The position numbers and the translations under genes were made by a program. The notes under the pieces are model-generated. The model made no database searches, was not told the origin of the DNA, and saw nothing but the letters and a program-made list of their open reading frames with translations. From an uncultured Bacteroidales bacterium (GTDB taxonomy: Bacteria > Bacteroidota > Bacteroidia > Bacteroidales > UBA932), in NCBI GenBank assembly GCA_934680015.1, contig CAKUSP010000001.1:274879-338878 (forward strand): DNA of 64,000 bases, written 5' to 3'. Shown piece after piece: positions 16,279 to 25,103 of this stretch (positions are counted from its first letter, which is position 1; each line of letters begins with the position of its first letter).

Positions 16279-16350
16279 AAGATTGTCTATTTCGACCCTT
16301 ATTACTTAAAAATAACTTGATAATTTTTGAGTGTCTTTTCGATCTATAAT

Positions 16351-16414
16351 TATTTTCTCATCAGTCGTGTACACCGGTACACTTCCTCTTTGAAACCATA
16401 TCTGTCCTCGAAAA
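16351..16414 (-). repeat. Dispersed hairpin repeat, copy C
   Basis: On the minus strand: TTTTCGAGGACAG, GTTTCAAAGAGGAA, then the palindrome GTGTACCGGTGTACAC and GACTGATGAGAAAA. This is the best preserved copy, including the upstream TTTTCGAGGACAG block that it shares with copies A and E. Confidence 0.72.
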
Positions 16415-16499
16415 TCAACTATAAATCTTTACCAACTTTTTTAACGCTTACTTAAACAATGTAGAAGATGTCTTTACTAATTTTTGCTTCTATCATCGT

Positions 16500-16532
16500 T
16501 TTGTCCGAGAAAAGGGCATTTTGAGGGACAAA
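16500..16532. repeat. Fourth copy of the 33-nt palindromic repeat
   Basis: TTTGTCCGAGAAAAGG at the left end and TTGAGGGACAAA at the right end give a 33-nt palindrome with the same arms (TTTGTCC and GGACAAA) as the array at 13606-13738. The preceding CTATCATCGTT resembles the spacers of that array. Confidence 0.65.
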
Positions 16533-16591
16533 CTATGGCTCTTCGAGAAAATTATGAATGAAAGATATCAAAAGCCTCTCAACCTGAAATT

Positions 16592-16722
16592 CACCTTTGG
16601 AAGGTATCCTTTTTCTACGCACCGCTAAAAGGGGTAAGTTCCAAAGGTGCTTATATAAATCGTTCACCTTTACTTATCACCCTCAATAGAAAGCCTTGTA
16701 AGGCACATTGCTTTCAAAGGTG
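16592..16722. repeat. Inverted repeats built on CACCTTTGGAA
   Basis: CACCTTTGGAA at 16592-16602 and TTCCAAAGGTG at 16639-16649 are exact inverted repeats of 11 bp. Further half-copies follow: CACCTTTAC near 16665 and CAAAGGTG near 16715. They could fold as two consecutive hairpins. Together with the repeats above they occupy most of the 700-bp spacer 16189-16886, which holds no gene. Confidence 0.55.
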
Positions 16723-16805
16723 TTTTTCAGGCCCTCCAATCAACTGAAGAATTTTTTTCAAACGCTCTTGTTTGTGTGGACTTCACAGGGAATGTCACAC
16801 GAAAA

Positions 16806-16869
16806 TTTGTTTGACAAGTAAGAACGTATTATATTTGCATCATAAAGGTTAAAATTGCGTAAATACGCA
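16806..16869 (+). promoter_or_regulatory. Promoter and palindromic site before the DUF4143 ATPase
   Basis: TTTG at 16806-16809 and TATATTTG at 16830-16837 are spaced by exactly 20 bases, the consensus Bacteroidetes promoter. Downstream in the leader, TGCGTAAATACGCA (16856-16869) is a palindrome with two central bases. TTGCGTAAAT also occurs just before the DUF4143 gene at 57850, so it may be a shared operator or leader element. Confidence 0.65.
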
Positions 16870-16886
16870 TTTGTTACCAATAGAGT

Positions 16887-18188
16887 ATGGAGATAAAAAG
16901 AGACAGGTACATTTCGTTGCTAGAGAGCAAGAGAGGAAATGGAAAGATTAAAATAATCACGGGCATCAGGCGCTGTGGCAAATCTTATTTGATGAATGTG
17001 TTGTTCCGAAAGCATCTTGCATCTATTGGAGTTAACGATGAACAAGTAATATTCATAGCGCTGGATGATGACATCAACGCGATGTTAAGGAATCCTTTGG
17101 AGTTAGGTAAGTATGTAAGAAACCTGACGAAGAATGATAGTGTACAATACTTTGTTCTATTAGATGAGATTCAAAAAGTCACTACAATACATAATCCTTA
17201 TCTTCCGGACACGGAAGATGCCACTATAAGTTTTGTCGATGTATTGATCGGACTTAACAAACAGCCAAATATTGACATATATGTGAGTGGGAGTAATTCA
17301 AAAATGCTGTCGTCGGACATTGTTACAGAGTTTAGAGATAGGGGCGATGAAATTCGGGTTCACCCGTTGTTGTTTCGTGAATTTTACGATGCGTTCCCTT
17401 CGGACAAGAGATATGCATGGAGAGAGTATGCCGCTTATGGAGGAATGCCGTATGTCATGTATCTTCAATCTCACGAGGATAAGGCCAAGTATTTGAAGGA
17501 TTTGTTCGAACTGACATATCTTAAGGATGTCGTTGAAAGAAATAAGATAAAGGGACAAATGAGCATTCTCGAGGATCTTTTGGATGTTGTGGCTTCGTCT
17601 ACAGGTTCATTGACAAATTCGACAAGGCTATCGAACACATTTCAAAGTGATAAGCATATTAAAATCAAGAGCGACACAATATCTTCATACCTTAATTATT
17701 TTATTGACGCATTTATATTGGAAAAAGCCAAAAGGTATGATATCAAAGGTCGCGCTTATATAGGCACGCCATTAAAATATTATTTCTCGGATGTAGGATT
17801 GAGAAACGCTAGATTAAACTTCAGACAGCAGGAAGAAACTCATATTATGGAAAATATTCTGTATAATGAATTGTCTTCAAGAGGTTTCTCTGTTGATGTT
17901 GGAGTCGTCGAATATAATTGGAAAGATGACACGGGAAGAAGCAGACGTACTCAGTTGGAGGTAGATTTTGTGCTTAATAAAGCCGATAAGCGGTATTATA
18001 TCCAGTCGGCGTTTACTGTTGCCACCCAAGTGAAAAAAGATCAGGAACTTAATTCTCTGTTGAGGATTGGTGACTCTTTTCAGAAGTTGGTTGTTGTCAA
18101 GGATGACATTCTTCCTTGGACTGATGAGTATGGTATATCGTACATTAATGTGCAGGATTTTCTTCTTGACGCGATTGACAGATTATAA
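16887..18188 (+). CDS. AAA+ ATPase with DUF4143 C-terminal domain
   Basis: The 433-residue protein has a Walker A motif in IITGIRRCGKSYLM (about 24-37) and a Walker B in YFVLLDEIQKV (about 93-103). The arginine-finger/sensor region is SGSNSKMLSSDI, followed by the FREFYDAF segment typical of this family. The C-terminal DUF4143 part resembles a PD-(D/E)xK fold: EVDFVLN is kept, but the following E-x-K position reads YYIQSAF, so the nuclease-like site is probably inactive. Such ATPases are numerous in Bacteroidetes; their biological role is unknown. It is monocistronic and has a consensus promoter. Confidence 0.88.
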   Translation: MEIKRDRYISLLESKRGNGKIKIITGIRRCGKSYLMNVLFRKHLASIGVNDEQVIFIALDDDINAMLRNPLELGKYVRNLTKNDSVQYFVLLDEIQKVTTIHNPYLPDTEDATISFVDVLIGLNKQPNIDIYVSGSNSKMLSSDIVTEFRDRGDEIRVHPLLFREFYDAFPSDKRYAWREYAAYGGMPYVMYLQSHEDKAKYLKDLFELTYLKDVVERNKIKGQMSILEDLLDVVASSTGSLTNSTRLSNTFQSDKHIKIKSDTISSYLNYFIDAFILEKAKRYDIKGRAYIGTPLKYYFSDVGLRNARLNFRQQEETHIMENILYNELSSRGFSVDVGVVEYNWKDDTGRSRRTQLEVDFVLNKADKRYYIQSAFTVATQVKKDQELNSLLRIGDSFQKLVVVKDDILPWTDEYGISYINVQDFLLDAIDRL

Positions 18189-18356
18189 TACAAATTATCT
18201 CATTTTATGTGATTTTCGATGAAATAACTTGACGTAAATCTTCATCATCGTCTCATATATTCCTTGAATCAGCGTCATTAATCAGTTTATTAGCCAGAAG
18301 ACAGGTAATATAGACTATTTTTTGCAGCTGGGATTAAAAACTTTTTGGAATTCTAA

Positions 18357-18920
18357 ATGGATATACTGGTTGAAAGTGGACGCCCTGCATATTGTGTGGG
18401 TCGAGTTGAAAATGAAGTTAGAAGTTATGACTTTTTGGATGATTTGCATATAGAATATATGCGTGCAGATCATCCGATGGCTTTTGATATGCAGACATGT
18501 GATGCCGTGGGGGAGACTCTTGGTACTCATATCTGTAAGAACTTGTTTTTATGTAATCGACAGGAAACTTCATTTTACCTTTTAATGATGCCGGCTGATA
18601 AGAAATTCAAGACTAAAGATATTTCGTCGCAGATTGGCTCGTCAAGGCTTTCCTTTGCGAACGAAAGACACATGAAAGACTTACTTGGACTAACTCCGGG
18701 CTCTGTCTCTGTTCTGGGCCTTATGAATGATCGTGAACGCAGGGTGAGTCTGCTTATTGACAAGGATCTTTTGGTAGAACATGATTCTATTGGCATTCAT
18801 CCTTGTATCAACACATCCACAGTGAAAGTTTCTATTTCCGATCTTATGGAGAAGATAATACCTGCACTTGGTTATGCCCCGACACTTGTTGAGCTCCCTC
18901 GGTATGTGGACGATGATTAA
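18357..18920 (+). CDS. Prolyl-tRNA editing protein (ProXp-ala/PrdX, YbaK fold)
   Basis: The 187-residue protein is a free-standing trans-editing domain that hydrolyses alanyl-tRNA(Pro), a mistake of prolyl-tRNA synthetase. It has the PrdX pattern YDFLDDLHIEYMRADHPMAF at the start, HICKNLFLCNRQET with the conserved lysine, FYLLMMPADKKFKTKDI, SSQIGSSRLSFA and LTPGSVSVLGLMND, and ends with GIHPCINTSTVKV. The N-terminal SGRPAYCVGR is a little longer than in some relatives. It is monocistronic; a TTTTTTG stretch about 40 bases upstream is a poor -7 box. Confidence 0.88.
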   Translation: MDILVESGRPAYCVGRVENEVRSYDFLDDLHIEYMRADHPMAFDMQTCDAVGETLGTHICKNLFLCNRQETSFYLLMMPADKKFKTKDISSQIGSSRLSFANERHMKDLLGLTPGSVSVLGLMNDRERRVSLLIDKDLLVEHDSIGIHPCINTSTVKVSISDLMEKIIPALGYAPTLVELPRYVDDD

Positions 18921-19096
18921 GTGGCACAATCCTCCGCGGATTAATTTCCCGTTTTTCAAAATCGGTGATGTTGATTATTTGAGAGGCATTTATATAACAT
19001 CAAAGAACTTTAACGAAATGTGATGCCACTTGATTTAATGTTTACAAACATTAAATTTTATTAAATAATAGTGTTTACAAACACAATTTTATAACT

Positions 19097-19722
19097 TTGC
19101 GCCATAAAAAAAGTTATGGTCTATGGAAGTTACCATATACCCTTCACGGGATGTCATTCCGGGAATATCTACTCTACGAGGGAATTGTTGATATAGAACC
19201 GATTACTCTTGAATTTCTTTTGAGCAATCACCGACAGATCGCCGAATACATCCTCTCAAAAGGGATGAAGGTACTGCCTTTATTTGATGACTATCTACAT
19301 CATGGTTACTATCCATTTTACAAGAGCGTATATTCCGGATTTGAAATCAGGTTGCAGCAGATAGTCAACCATGTCATGGAAAATGATTATCCAATAATAG
19401 AAGGGGGGAGCAATCCACAATCAGGAAGACTAAGAAAATGTTTATGATCCTAGCAGAACAAGTCCCACAGACACCGAATATGTCGAATCTCTATAATGTA
19501 CTGGAAACTTTCTTTTTGAGTCAATTGATAGTCGACCACTCTGTAACTTATCCGGCAAAGGGAGATTTTCTTGTAGATGGAAAATATTTGTTTGAAGTTG
19601 TGGGACGCAAGAAATCATCTGAACAAATCAAAGATGTGGCCGATAGTTATCTGGCGGTGGATGACACTGAAATCGGATATCATAACCGCATTCCTTTATG
19701 GATGTTCGGTATGCTATATTAA
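19097..19722 (+). pseudogene. Decayed AAA+/DUF4143-type ATPase
   Basis: Two consecutive frames carry pieces of one ATPase. The first (19097-19447) has HGMSFREYLLYEG and a lid region. The second (19438-19722) starts with ILAEQVPQTPNM, jumps to ETFFLSQLIVDHSVTYPAKG and ends DFLVDGKYLFEVVG then IPLWMFGMLY. The N-terminal Walker domain is missing, there is a frameshift near 19440, and about 60 to 70 residues are missing between TPNM and ETFF compared with what I know of intact relatives. TAACTTTG just before the remnant and two GTTTACAAACA elements (about 19040-19085) look like its old promoter and operators. Confidence 0.78.
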
Positions 19723-19947
19723 TCGTGACTTAAATCAATGAATAACATATACTTAATTTAATGAATTATGTGATATGGTAATATGACAAATCTTTTGGTT
19801 AATAGTGAATTAACACGGAAAATCACACATTAAAAATGTTGTATGCCATGATGATATATAGGTTATATTTTGCCTAAAATGCGTTTTTAAAAGCGATTTT
19901 ACGAACGGCGTTTTTTTATTTTTCCATTAAGGACTATTTTTGCAGTT

Positions 19948-20514
19948 GTGTTTATAGTTGATGAAAATACGTTTGATACTCTTATAAGAGAATACTATCC
20001 TCGTGTAGTCGGGTATATATCGTTACTGCATTCTCGGGTAGATGCAGAAGATATCTCGCAAGATGTATTTGCCATTTTGTGGGAGAAAAGGCATTCTTTA
20101 AATTTTAACGACGAGTCGCATCTTAACGCATGGCTTTTAAGGGTAGCGAAAACTAAGTCGATAGATAGACTTCGTCGTAAGAAGTCTTCATCTGTTGTGC
20201 GTAGCCTGGATTCTTTAACAGATATCGAGATAGATTATTTGATGACCCATGGCGACGAAGTATTCGAAAAACTGGGGCGTAAGGACTTGTTTGAAAAAAT
20301 ACTTGATTTGTCGGATGAATTGCCAGAAATAAGAAAGAAGGTTTTCAGACTTTCTTATCTTAATGATATGCCATCAAAAGATATTTCAGAGCTTTTGGGA
20401 TTACCCCTTCGTACAGTAGAAAACCATTTATATCAGTCATTGAAGTATTTGAGGAGTAAGACTTCACCTTTAGACTTTGTTTTATTGTTTATTTTTATAA
20501 GCCAATTGCCGTAG
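19948..20514 (+). CDS. RNA polymerase ECF sigma factor (SusC/SusD-locus type)
   Basis: The 188-residue sigma factor has region 2 (FDTLIREYYPRVVGYISLL, then VDAEDISQDVFAILWEKR) and region 4 (LPEIRKKVFRLSYLNDMPSK, then ISELLGLPLRTVENHLYQSL). It belongs to the Bacteroidetes group linked to FecR-like anti-sigma factors and TonB-dependent transporters. The visible start is GTG at 19948; TATTTTTG lies directly upstream, so the message would have almost no leader. The anti-sigma gene follows after about 215 bp that contain a copy of the dispersed hairpin repeat. It should activate the susC-like operon downstream. Confidence 0.9.
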   Translation: MFIVDENTFDTLIREYYPRVVGYISLLHSRVDAEDISQDVFAILWEKRHSLNFNDESHLNAWLLRVAKTKSIDRLRRKKSSSVVRSLDSLTDIEIDYLMTHGDEVFEKLGRKDLFEKILDLSDELPEIRKKVFRLSYLNDMPSKDISELLGLPLRTVENHLYQSLKYLRSKTSPLDFVLLFIFISQLP

Positions 20515-20569
20515 TTAGAAGTCGTTTTCTAAATGATTCGCCTCTTCTCTTATGGCTTTTTCTGGTTAT

Positions 20570-20625
20570 TTTCATCTTTGTTATCAGTTGGGTGCCTCTC
20601 GTGCACTCTTTTTTTCTAGAAAAAT
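20570..20625 (-). repeat. Dispersed hairpin repeat, copy D
   Basis: On the minus strand: AGAAAAAAAGA, GTGCACGAGAGGCAC, then CAACTGATAACAAAGATGAAAA. The trailer matches copy A most closely (ACAAAGATGAAA). A sequence near 20518, TTAGAAGTCGTTTTCTAAAT, resembles an eroded left end of the MITE at 1032. It lies between the sigma and anti-sigma genes. Confidence 0.6.
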
Positions 20626-20731
20626 TTATTATTGAAAAAGGATAAGTCTATAGCCGTTTATTTTTTAAAGTTTCTAATTTTTTTTGATACACGTGAAGTA
20701 ATTCTTATTTCTCGTGCGTTTTTTTATAAGT

Positions 20732-21691
20732 ATGAATATTTCAGACATTATTGATTACATCGAGGGGCGTGATTCTTCGAAATCTGAGCAGATCGCTTCT
20801 TGGGTAAAGGAAAGTGATGATAATCGCTCAGAATATTTTAGATTGAAGGAGCTTTCTGCCTTAAGAGTTTGTGAGGAATTAAAGAGTTCTCATGCTCTTG
20901 ATAGTGCTGTGGACATGGTCCATGAACGAATTAAAGTGCGCAGAATAAGTAATCGTTATCGCAGACAGTCAATTTTTGCATGGAGTGTTTCCGCTTGTTT
21001 TGCGTTGTTTGTAATAATTAGTTCTTTTGTCCGTTATTTTCCTTCTGGGAGGGGCGATGTGGTTTTGGCCAATTATACCGAGCCTGTCAGTTTTTATTCT
21101 CTTCCGGATGGGACTAAGGCATTTTTGAAAAAAGGGAGTTCTATTTCGTATTCACGCTCGTTTGACAAGAAAAACAGAAAAGTAAGCCTTGACGGACAAG
21201 CGTATTTTGACGTGTCTCGTAGTGATAAGAATAGCTTTATTGTTCATACGCCTCAAGTCGATGTGAAGGTTCTAGGTACTTCATTCAATGTCATATCAAT
21301 GGAGGGCGAGACTGAAGTCGTTCTTGAACGTGGTAAGGTGGGACTTTGCAGAAAGTCAGGAAGTCTGATGGCTGAACTAGTGCCTGGTAATCGTGCACTG
21401 GTGGACAGTAAGGGAAATGTGGTAATGTCGTCAGTCCAAACATCTGATTATACTAAATGGCGTTATTACTACAAAGTATATGATAGTTGTGCTTTCGATG
21501 ATTTCGTATCCATGATGGAGAGCCGTTTCGATGTTAGGTTTATTTATGATCCATCTAAATTCAAGGATGTATATTTCAGGCTTGCAATATCAGAAAATGA
21601 TACACTTGATGATATGTTAGAGATGATGCAGTATATAGCGAGGGTGGATTATGAACGCAATGGTAGGAATATTTATGTCATTTTAAAATAA
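20732..21691 (+). CDS. FecR-type anti-sigma factor
   Basis: The 319-residue inner-membrane protein has a cytoplasmic N-terminal part (about 1-85) that should hold the sigma factor, one membrane helix (FAWSVSACFALFVIISSFV, about 90-108) and a periplasmic FecR domain: SLPDGTKAFLKKGSSISYSR, VSLDGQAYFDVSR, FIVHTPQVDVKVLGTSFNV and a C-terminal DUF4974-like segment. It would receive the signal from the STN domain of the SusC-like receptor and release the sigma factor. I chose the ATG at 20732 (MNISDIIDYIEG); an in-frame codon at 20714 lies 18 bases upstream. It is 24 bases ahead of susC. Confidence 0.9.
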   Translation: MNISDIIDYIEGRDSSKSEQIASWVKESDDNRSEYFRLKELSALRVCEELKSSHALDSAVDMVHERIKVRRISNRYRRQSIFAWSVSACFALFVIISSFVRYFPSGRGDVVLANYTEPVSFYSLPDGTKAFLKKGSSISYSRSFDKKNRKVSLDGQAYFDVSRSDKNSFIVHTPQVDVKVLGTSFNVISMEGETEVVLERGKVGLCRKSGSLMAELVPGNRALVDSKGNVVMSSVQTSDYTKWRYYYKVYDSCAFDDFVSMMESRFDVRFIYDPSKFKDVYFRLAISENDTLDDMLEMMQYIARVDYERNGRNIYVILK

Positions 21692-21715
21692 GTAAAAGTA
21701 ACTGATAACCGATTT

Positions 21716-24700
21716 ATGAAAAAGTTTATGGCTTTTTTATGTGGCTTGGGGGCATTTATTCAGCTTGCTACAGCTCAAGTCCAGAGTCTTTCCATAGATG
21801 TTGCAGGGAAGAATTTGGAGACGGTCTTGGACGAAATTACATCCCATAGTGGTGTGGTTTTTTCCTATGATAAGAAAATCGCCGATTTTAGTTTTGAAAA
21901 AAAAGGACGGATTGAGGGAAATCTTAAAGATGTTCTTGATAGTCTATTTGATGGTACAGGGATAAGTTGGCGAGAGATTTCTGCTGAAAGAATTGCCCTT
22001 AAGATGGAACAGGGTCCATCGCAGAAAAAAAAGAGTAAAAAAGGGATGGTCTTGATGGGAGGTCGTGTCATCGATAAGGATGGACTTCCTATAGTAGGTG
22101 CAGCGGTTTTTATATCTGGTACATCTACTGGCGTAATAACGGATTTGGATGGAAAGTGGAAATTGGAAGTCCCAAGCAATGATGCTACTATAGAAATCAG
22201 TTGTATGGGTTATGCAAGCATTGTTTTGGAAACTCAAGGCAATACCGCGCTAGAACTCGTACTTCAGGACGATACTCAATACCTGGACGATGTGGTTGTG
22301 GTGGGCTATGGTACTCAAAAAAAGATTAATATGACTGGTTCGGTAGCCCAAGTTAACAGTTCTGAGTTAAAAAAGTCACCGGTCGGTAGTTTGTCTACAC
22401 TTCTTGCGGGAAAATTGCCTGGACTGGTATCGAAACAGAAAAGTGGTCAGCCAGGTTCGGATGGTGCAAGTCTTTATGTTAGAGGAATAGGCGCAGGTGA
22501 CGGAAGCATGTTGGTTGTGGTGGATGGTGTTATCCGTTCTTTTCCTGACATTAATCCCGATGAAATAGAATCGATAAGTATTCTTAAAGATGCTACAAGT
22601 GCAGCAGCCTATGGTGTCAGGGCATCGGCTGGTGTCATGCTGATTACTACAAAAAAAGGTTCTAAACAGAAACCGACGGTTAACTTTAATAGTTCGGTGT
22701 CTTTAAGTAAGAATACAACTTTCCCTGAGTTCTTGGATGGCCCTGGTTATGCATATTGGTATAATAAAGCACAGGAAATGGATGGAGTAGCGCCTGAGAA
22801 TCGCAGGTTTACAGAGGATGAGATAAACCGTATTACCAATGGTGATCCTTTAGGGGTATATGGTAATACTGACTGGTTCTCTATGATATTTAGAAAAGGG
22901 GCTCCTATTTATAATAATAGTATTTCTTTATCTGGTGGAACAGATACTTTTAAATACTTTGCTTCGTTAGGTGCATATAATCAACAGGGTATAGTAGAAC
23001 GTACATCGTATGACAGATATAATACGAGAATTAATTTCGAAGCGGATGTGACAGATGACTTTTCTCTGTCCGTCGGTATGGCCTCGCGAATGTCTACGGC
23101 ACAATCTCCTGGACTTAGTACAGGGGTAGGTAATAGTTATGCTTCTGTTTTTCAGCAAGCAATGTTGATGTATCCGTATCTTCCACTTGAACATGATTCT
23201 CTTCCTGTGGGAAGTATGAATATGGCTGGTAATGGAAACCAAAATCCTGTGGCTGCGAGAGATTTATCAGGTACTTCAACTACGGATGTATCTCAGGTTC
23301 AAACAAATGCTACGATAAAATATGATTTACCTTTTTTGAAAGGGATGAGTCTTAGTCTTGACGCTTCGTATGATAAGAGTTTTCAAACTAAGAAAATAGA
23401 GCAATTGGCATATAAGCTAAATGTATGGAATCAGACTACAAGGACTTGGACCCAATCATGGGCAAGACATCTTTCAAATGGGGAATCTCAGGTAAATGAA
23501 TGGAAGGTGTCAAGTTATTCGTGGATGTTGCGCCCGACATTGAAATATACTGGTAGTTTTAATAATCATAATCTCGATGTACTACTATTATATGAATTTA
23601 GTCAGAATGGAAGTGAGAGTCTATCTGCCGGTATGCGTGGCTATGAGATTACTGATATTATGGACATAACTTTTGGTGAGACTGTTATAGAGTCTCTTAT
23701 AAATGGTGGACATAGTATGGATAAGAGAGCAGGAGTGGTATCTAAGATAAATTATAACTATGCACAGAAGTATCTGTTCGAAACTACATTGAGAGTTGAT
23801 GCTACTCCGTATCTACCAGCAGAGTATAGGTGGGGAATTTTTCCTGGTGTTTCTTTAGGCTGGAGGATTTCGGAAGAAGAGTTTTTCGAGTCGGCAAGGG
23901 ACGTGGTGGATAATTTGAAAATCAGGCTTTCTGCTGGAAGGCTCGGAAGTGATCGCTCACTTGGCTATTCCTATTCATATCTTTCAACTATGGTTAAAGG
24001 TGCTGATCCTTCTGTGATGATAGGCAACAAGCCTTCCTATGGCATCTCGCCGTCTTCCCCTGCTAATACTCATTTGCGTTGGCAGACTAACGATACATTT
24101 AATATGGGAGTAGATGCAAGGCTTTGGAAAGGGCTTCTTTCTGTAGAATTCGATGCTTTCTATATGATAGCCAAGAATAAACTTGAGGCTCAGTCTGGGT
24201 TATTTCCACCATCGATGGGTTCGTATTTTCCGACATATATCAACTATGGCTCTCACGATAACAGGGGCTTTGAGTTGGTATTGACTCATGAAAACCATGT
24301 ATCTGATTTTCATTATAATATTCGTGGAAATCTTTCATGGGCCAGAAATAAAATTTTGAAAATGACGGAAGACCCTAATATTCCATCATATATGAAAGAA
24401 GTCGGACATCCTATGGGTCAGTATTATGGTTTTCAGGCTTTAGGATTGTTTCAAAGCGAGGAAGAAATAAAAAATAGTGCTGTTTACGGGCCTACTTTAC
24501 CTGGAGAAATCAAACTAAAAGATATAAATAAGGATGGTCGGATTACATGGGGACAGGACAGAACGGTAATAGGAAGAAGTAGTACGCCCGAGATGATATT
24601 TGGCTTGAATATGAATTTTTTCTACAAGGGGTTTGATTTAGATATTTTTTTCCAAGGGGCTGCTCTATGTGATATCCCACTATGTGGGTGTTATTCCGAT

Positions 24701-25096
24701 AAGGATGGTATATATGATAACACTTTCTATACAAAACCATTTGCTTTTGACGGAAATACTCCACGATATCTTGTGGAGAATTCATGGACTCCAGATAACC
24801 TTAATGCCAAGTATCCACGTCTGCGTATAGAGGAGCGTGCAAATGGCGGAAAGATGTCGTCGTGGTGGATAGTGGACGGCTCGTATTGCAGGCTTAAATC
24901 ACTCCAGCTTGGATATACTATTCCAGAAAGGATACTTAGAAAATTGGGCGTTGAGACGCTTCGTCTTTATTTTGCAGGAGGGAACCTATTTACTCTATCT
25001 CACCTTCCATATTTGGATCCAGAGATGCCGGATGTTAATCAAGGATATTATCCTCAGCAGAAAACATATGAGTTTGGTGTGAATTTGAAATTCTAA
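21716..25096 (+). CDS. SusC/RagA TonB-dependent outer-membrane transporter with STN domain
   Basis: The 1,126-residue protein has a signal peptide (about 1-20), an STN signalling domain (about 23-95) and a carboxypeptidase-regulatory-like domain (GGRVIDKDGLPIVGAAVFIS, about 114-195) ending in the LDDVVVVGYGTQKK hinge. A TonB plug (LLAGKLPGLVSKQKSG, then LVVVDGVIRSFPDINPDEIE and SAAAYGVRASAGVMLITTKKG) and a 22-strand barrel follow. It imports oligosaccharides with its SusD lid. The STN domain, absent from ordinary SusC, should contact the FecR protein encoded upstream and report substrate binding. It is the third gene of the locus and is followed by susD after seven bases. Confidence 0.95.
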   Translation: MKKFMAFLCGLGAFIQLATAQVQSLSIDVAGKNLETVLDEITSHSGVVFSYDKKIADFSFEKKGRIEGNLKDVLDSLFDGTGISWREISAERIALKMEQGPSQKKKSKKGMVLMGGRVIDKDGLPIVGAAVFISGTSTGVITDLDGKWKLEVPSNDATIEISCMGYASIVLETQGNTALELVLQDDTQYLDDVVVVGYGTQKKINMTGSVAQVNSSELKKSPVGSLSTLLAGKLPGLVSKQKSGQPGSDGASLYVRGIGAGDGSMLVVVDGVIRSFPDINPDEIESISILKDATSAAAYGVRASAGVMLITTKKGSKQKPTVNFNSSVSLSKNTTFPEFLDGPGYAYWYNKAQEMDGVAPENRRFTEDEINRITNGDPLGVYGNTDWFSMIFRKGAPIYNNSISLSGGTDTFKYFASLGAYNQQGIVERTSYDRYNTRINFEADVTDDFSLSVGMASRMSTAQSPGLSTGVGNSYASVFQQAMLMYPYLPLEHDSLPVGSMNMAGNGNQNPVAARDLSGTSTTDVSQVQTNATIKYDLPFLKGMSLSLDASYDKSFQTKKIEQLAYKLNVWNQTTRTWTQSWARHLSNGESQVNEWKVSSYSWMLRPTLKYTGSFNNHNLDVLLLYEFSQNGSESLSAGMRGYEITDIMDITFGETVIESLINGGHSMDKRAGVVSKINYNYAQKYLFETTLRVDATPYLPAEYRWGIFPGVSLGWRISEEEFFESARDVVDNLKIRLSAGRLGSDRSLGYSYSYLSTMVKGADPSVMIGNKPSYGISPSSPANTHLRWQTNDTFNMGVDARLWKGLLSVEFDAFYMIAKNKLEAQSGLFPPSMGSYFPTYINYGSHDNRGFELVLTHENHVSDFHYNIRGNLSWARNKILKMTEDPNIPSYMKEVGHPMGQYYGFQALGLFQSEEEIKNSAVYGPTLPGEIKLKDINKDGRITWGQDRTVIGRSSTPEMIFGLNMNFFYKGFDLDIFFQGAALCDIPLCGCYSDKDGIYDNTFYTKPFAFDGNTPRYLVENSWTPDNLNAKYPRLRIEERANGGKMSSWWIVDGSYCRLKSLQLGYTIPERILRKLGVETLRLYFAGGNLFTLSHLPYLDPEMPDVNQGYYPQQKTYEFGVNLKF

Positions 25097-25103
25097 CTTT
25101 ATC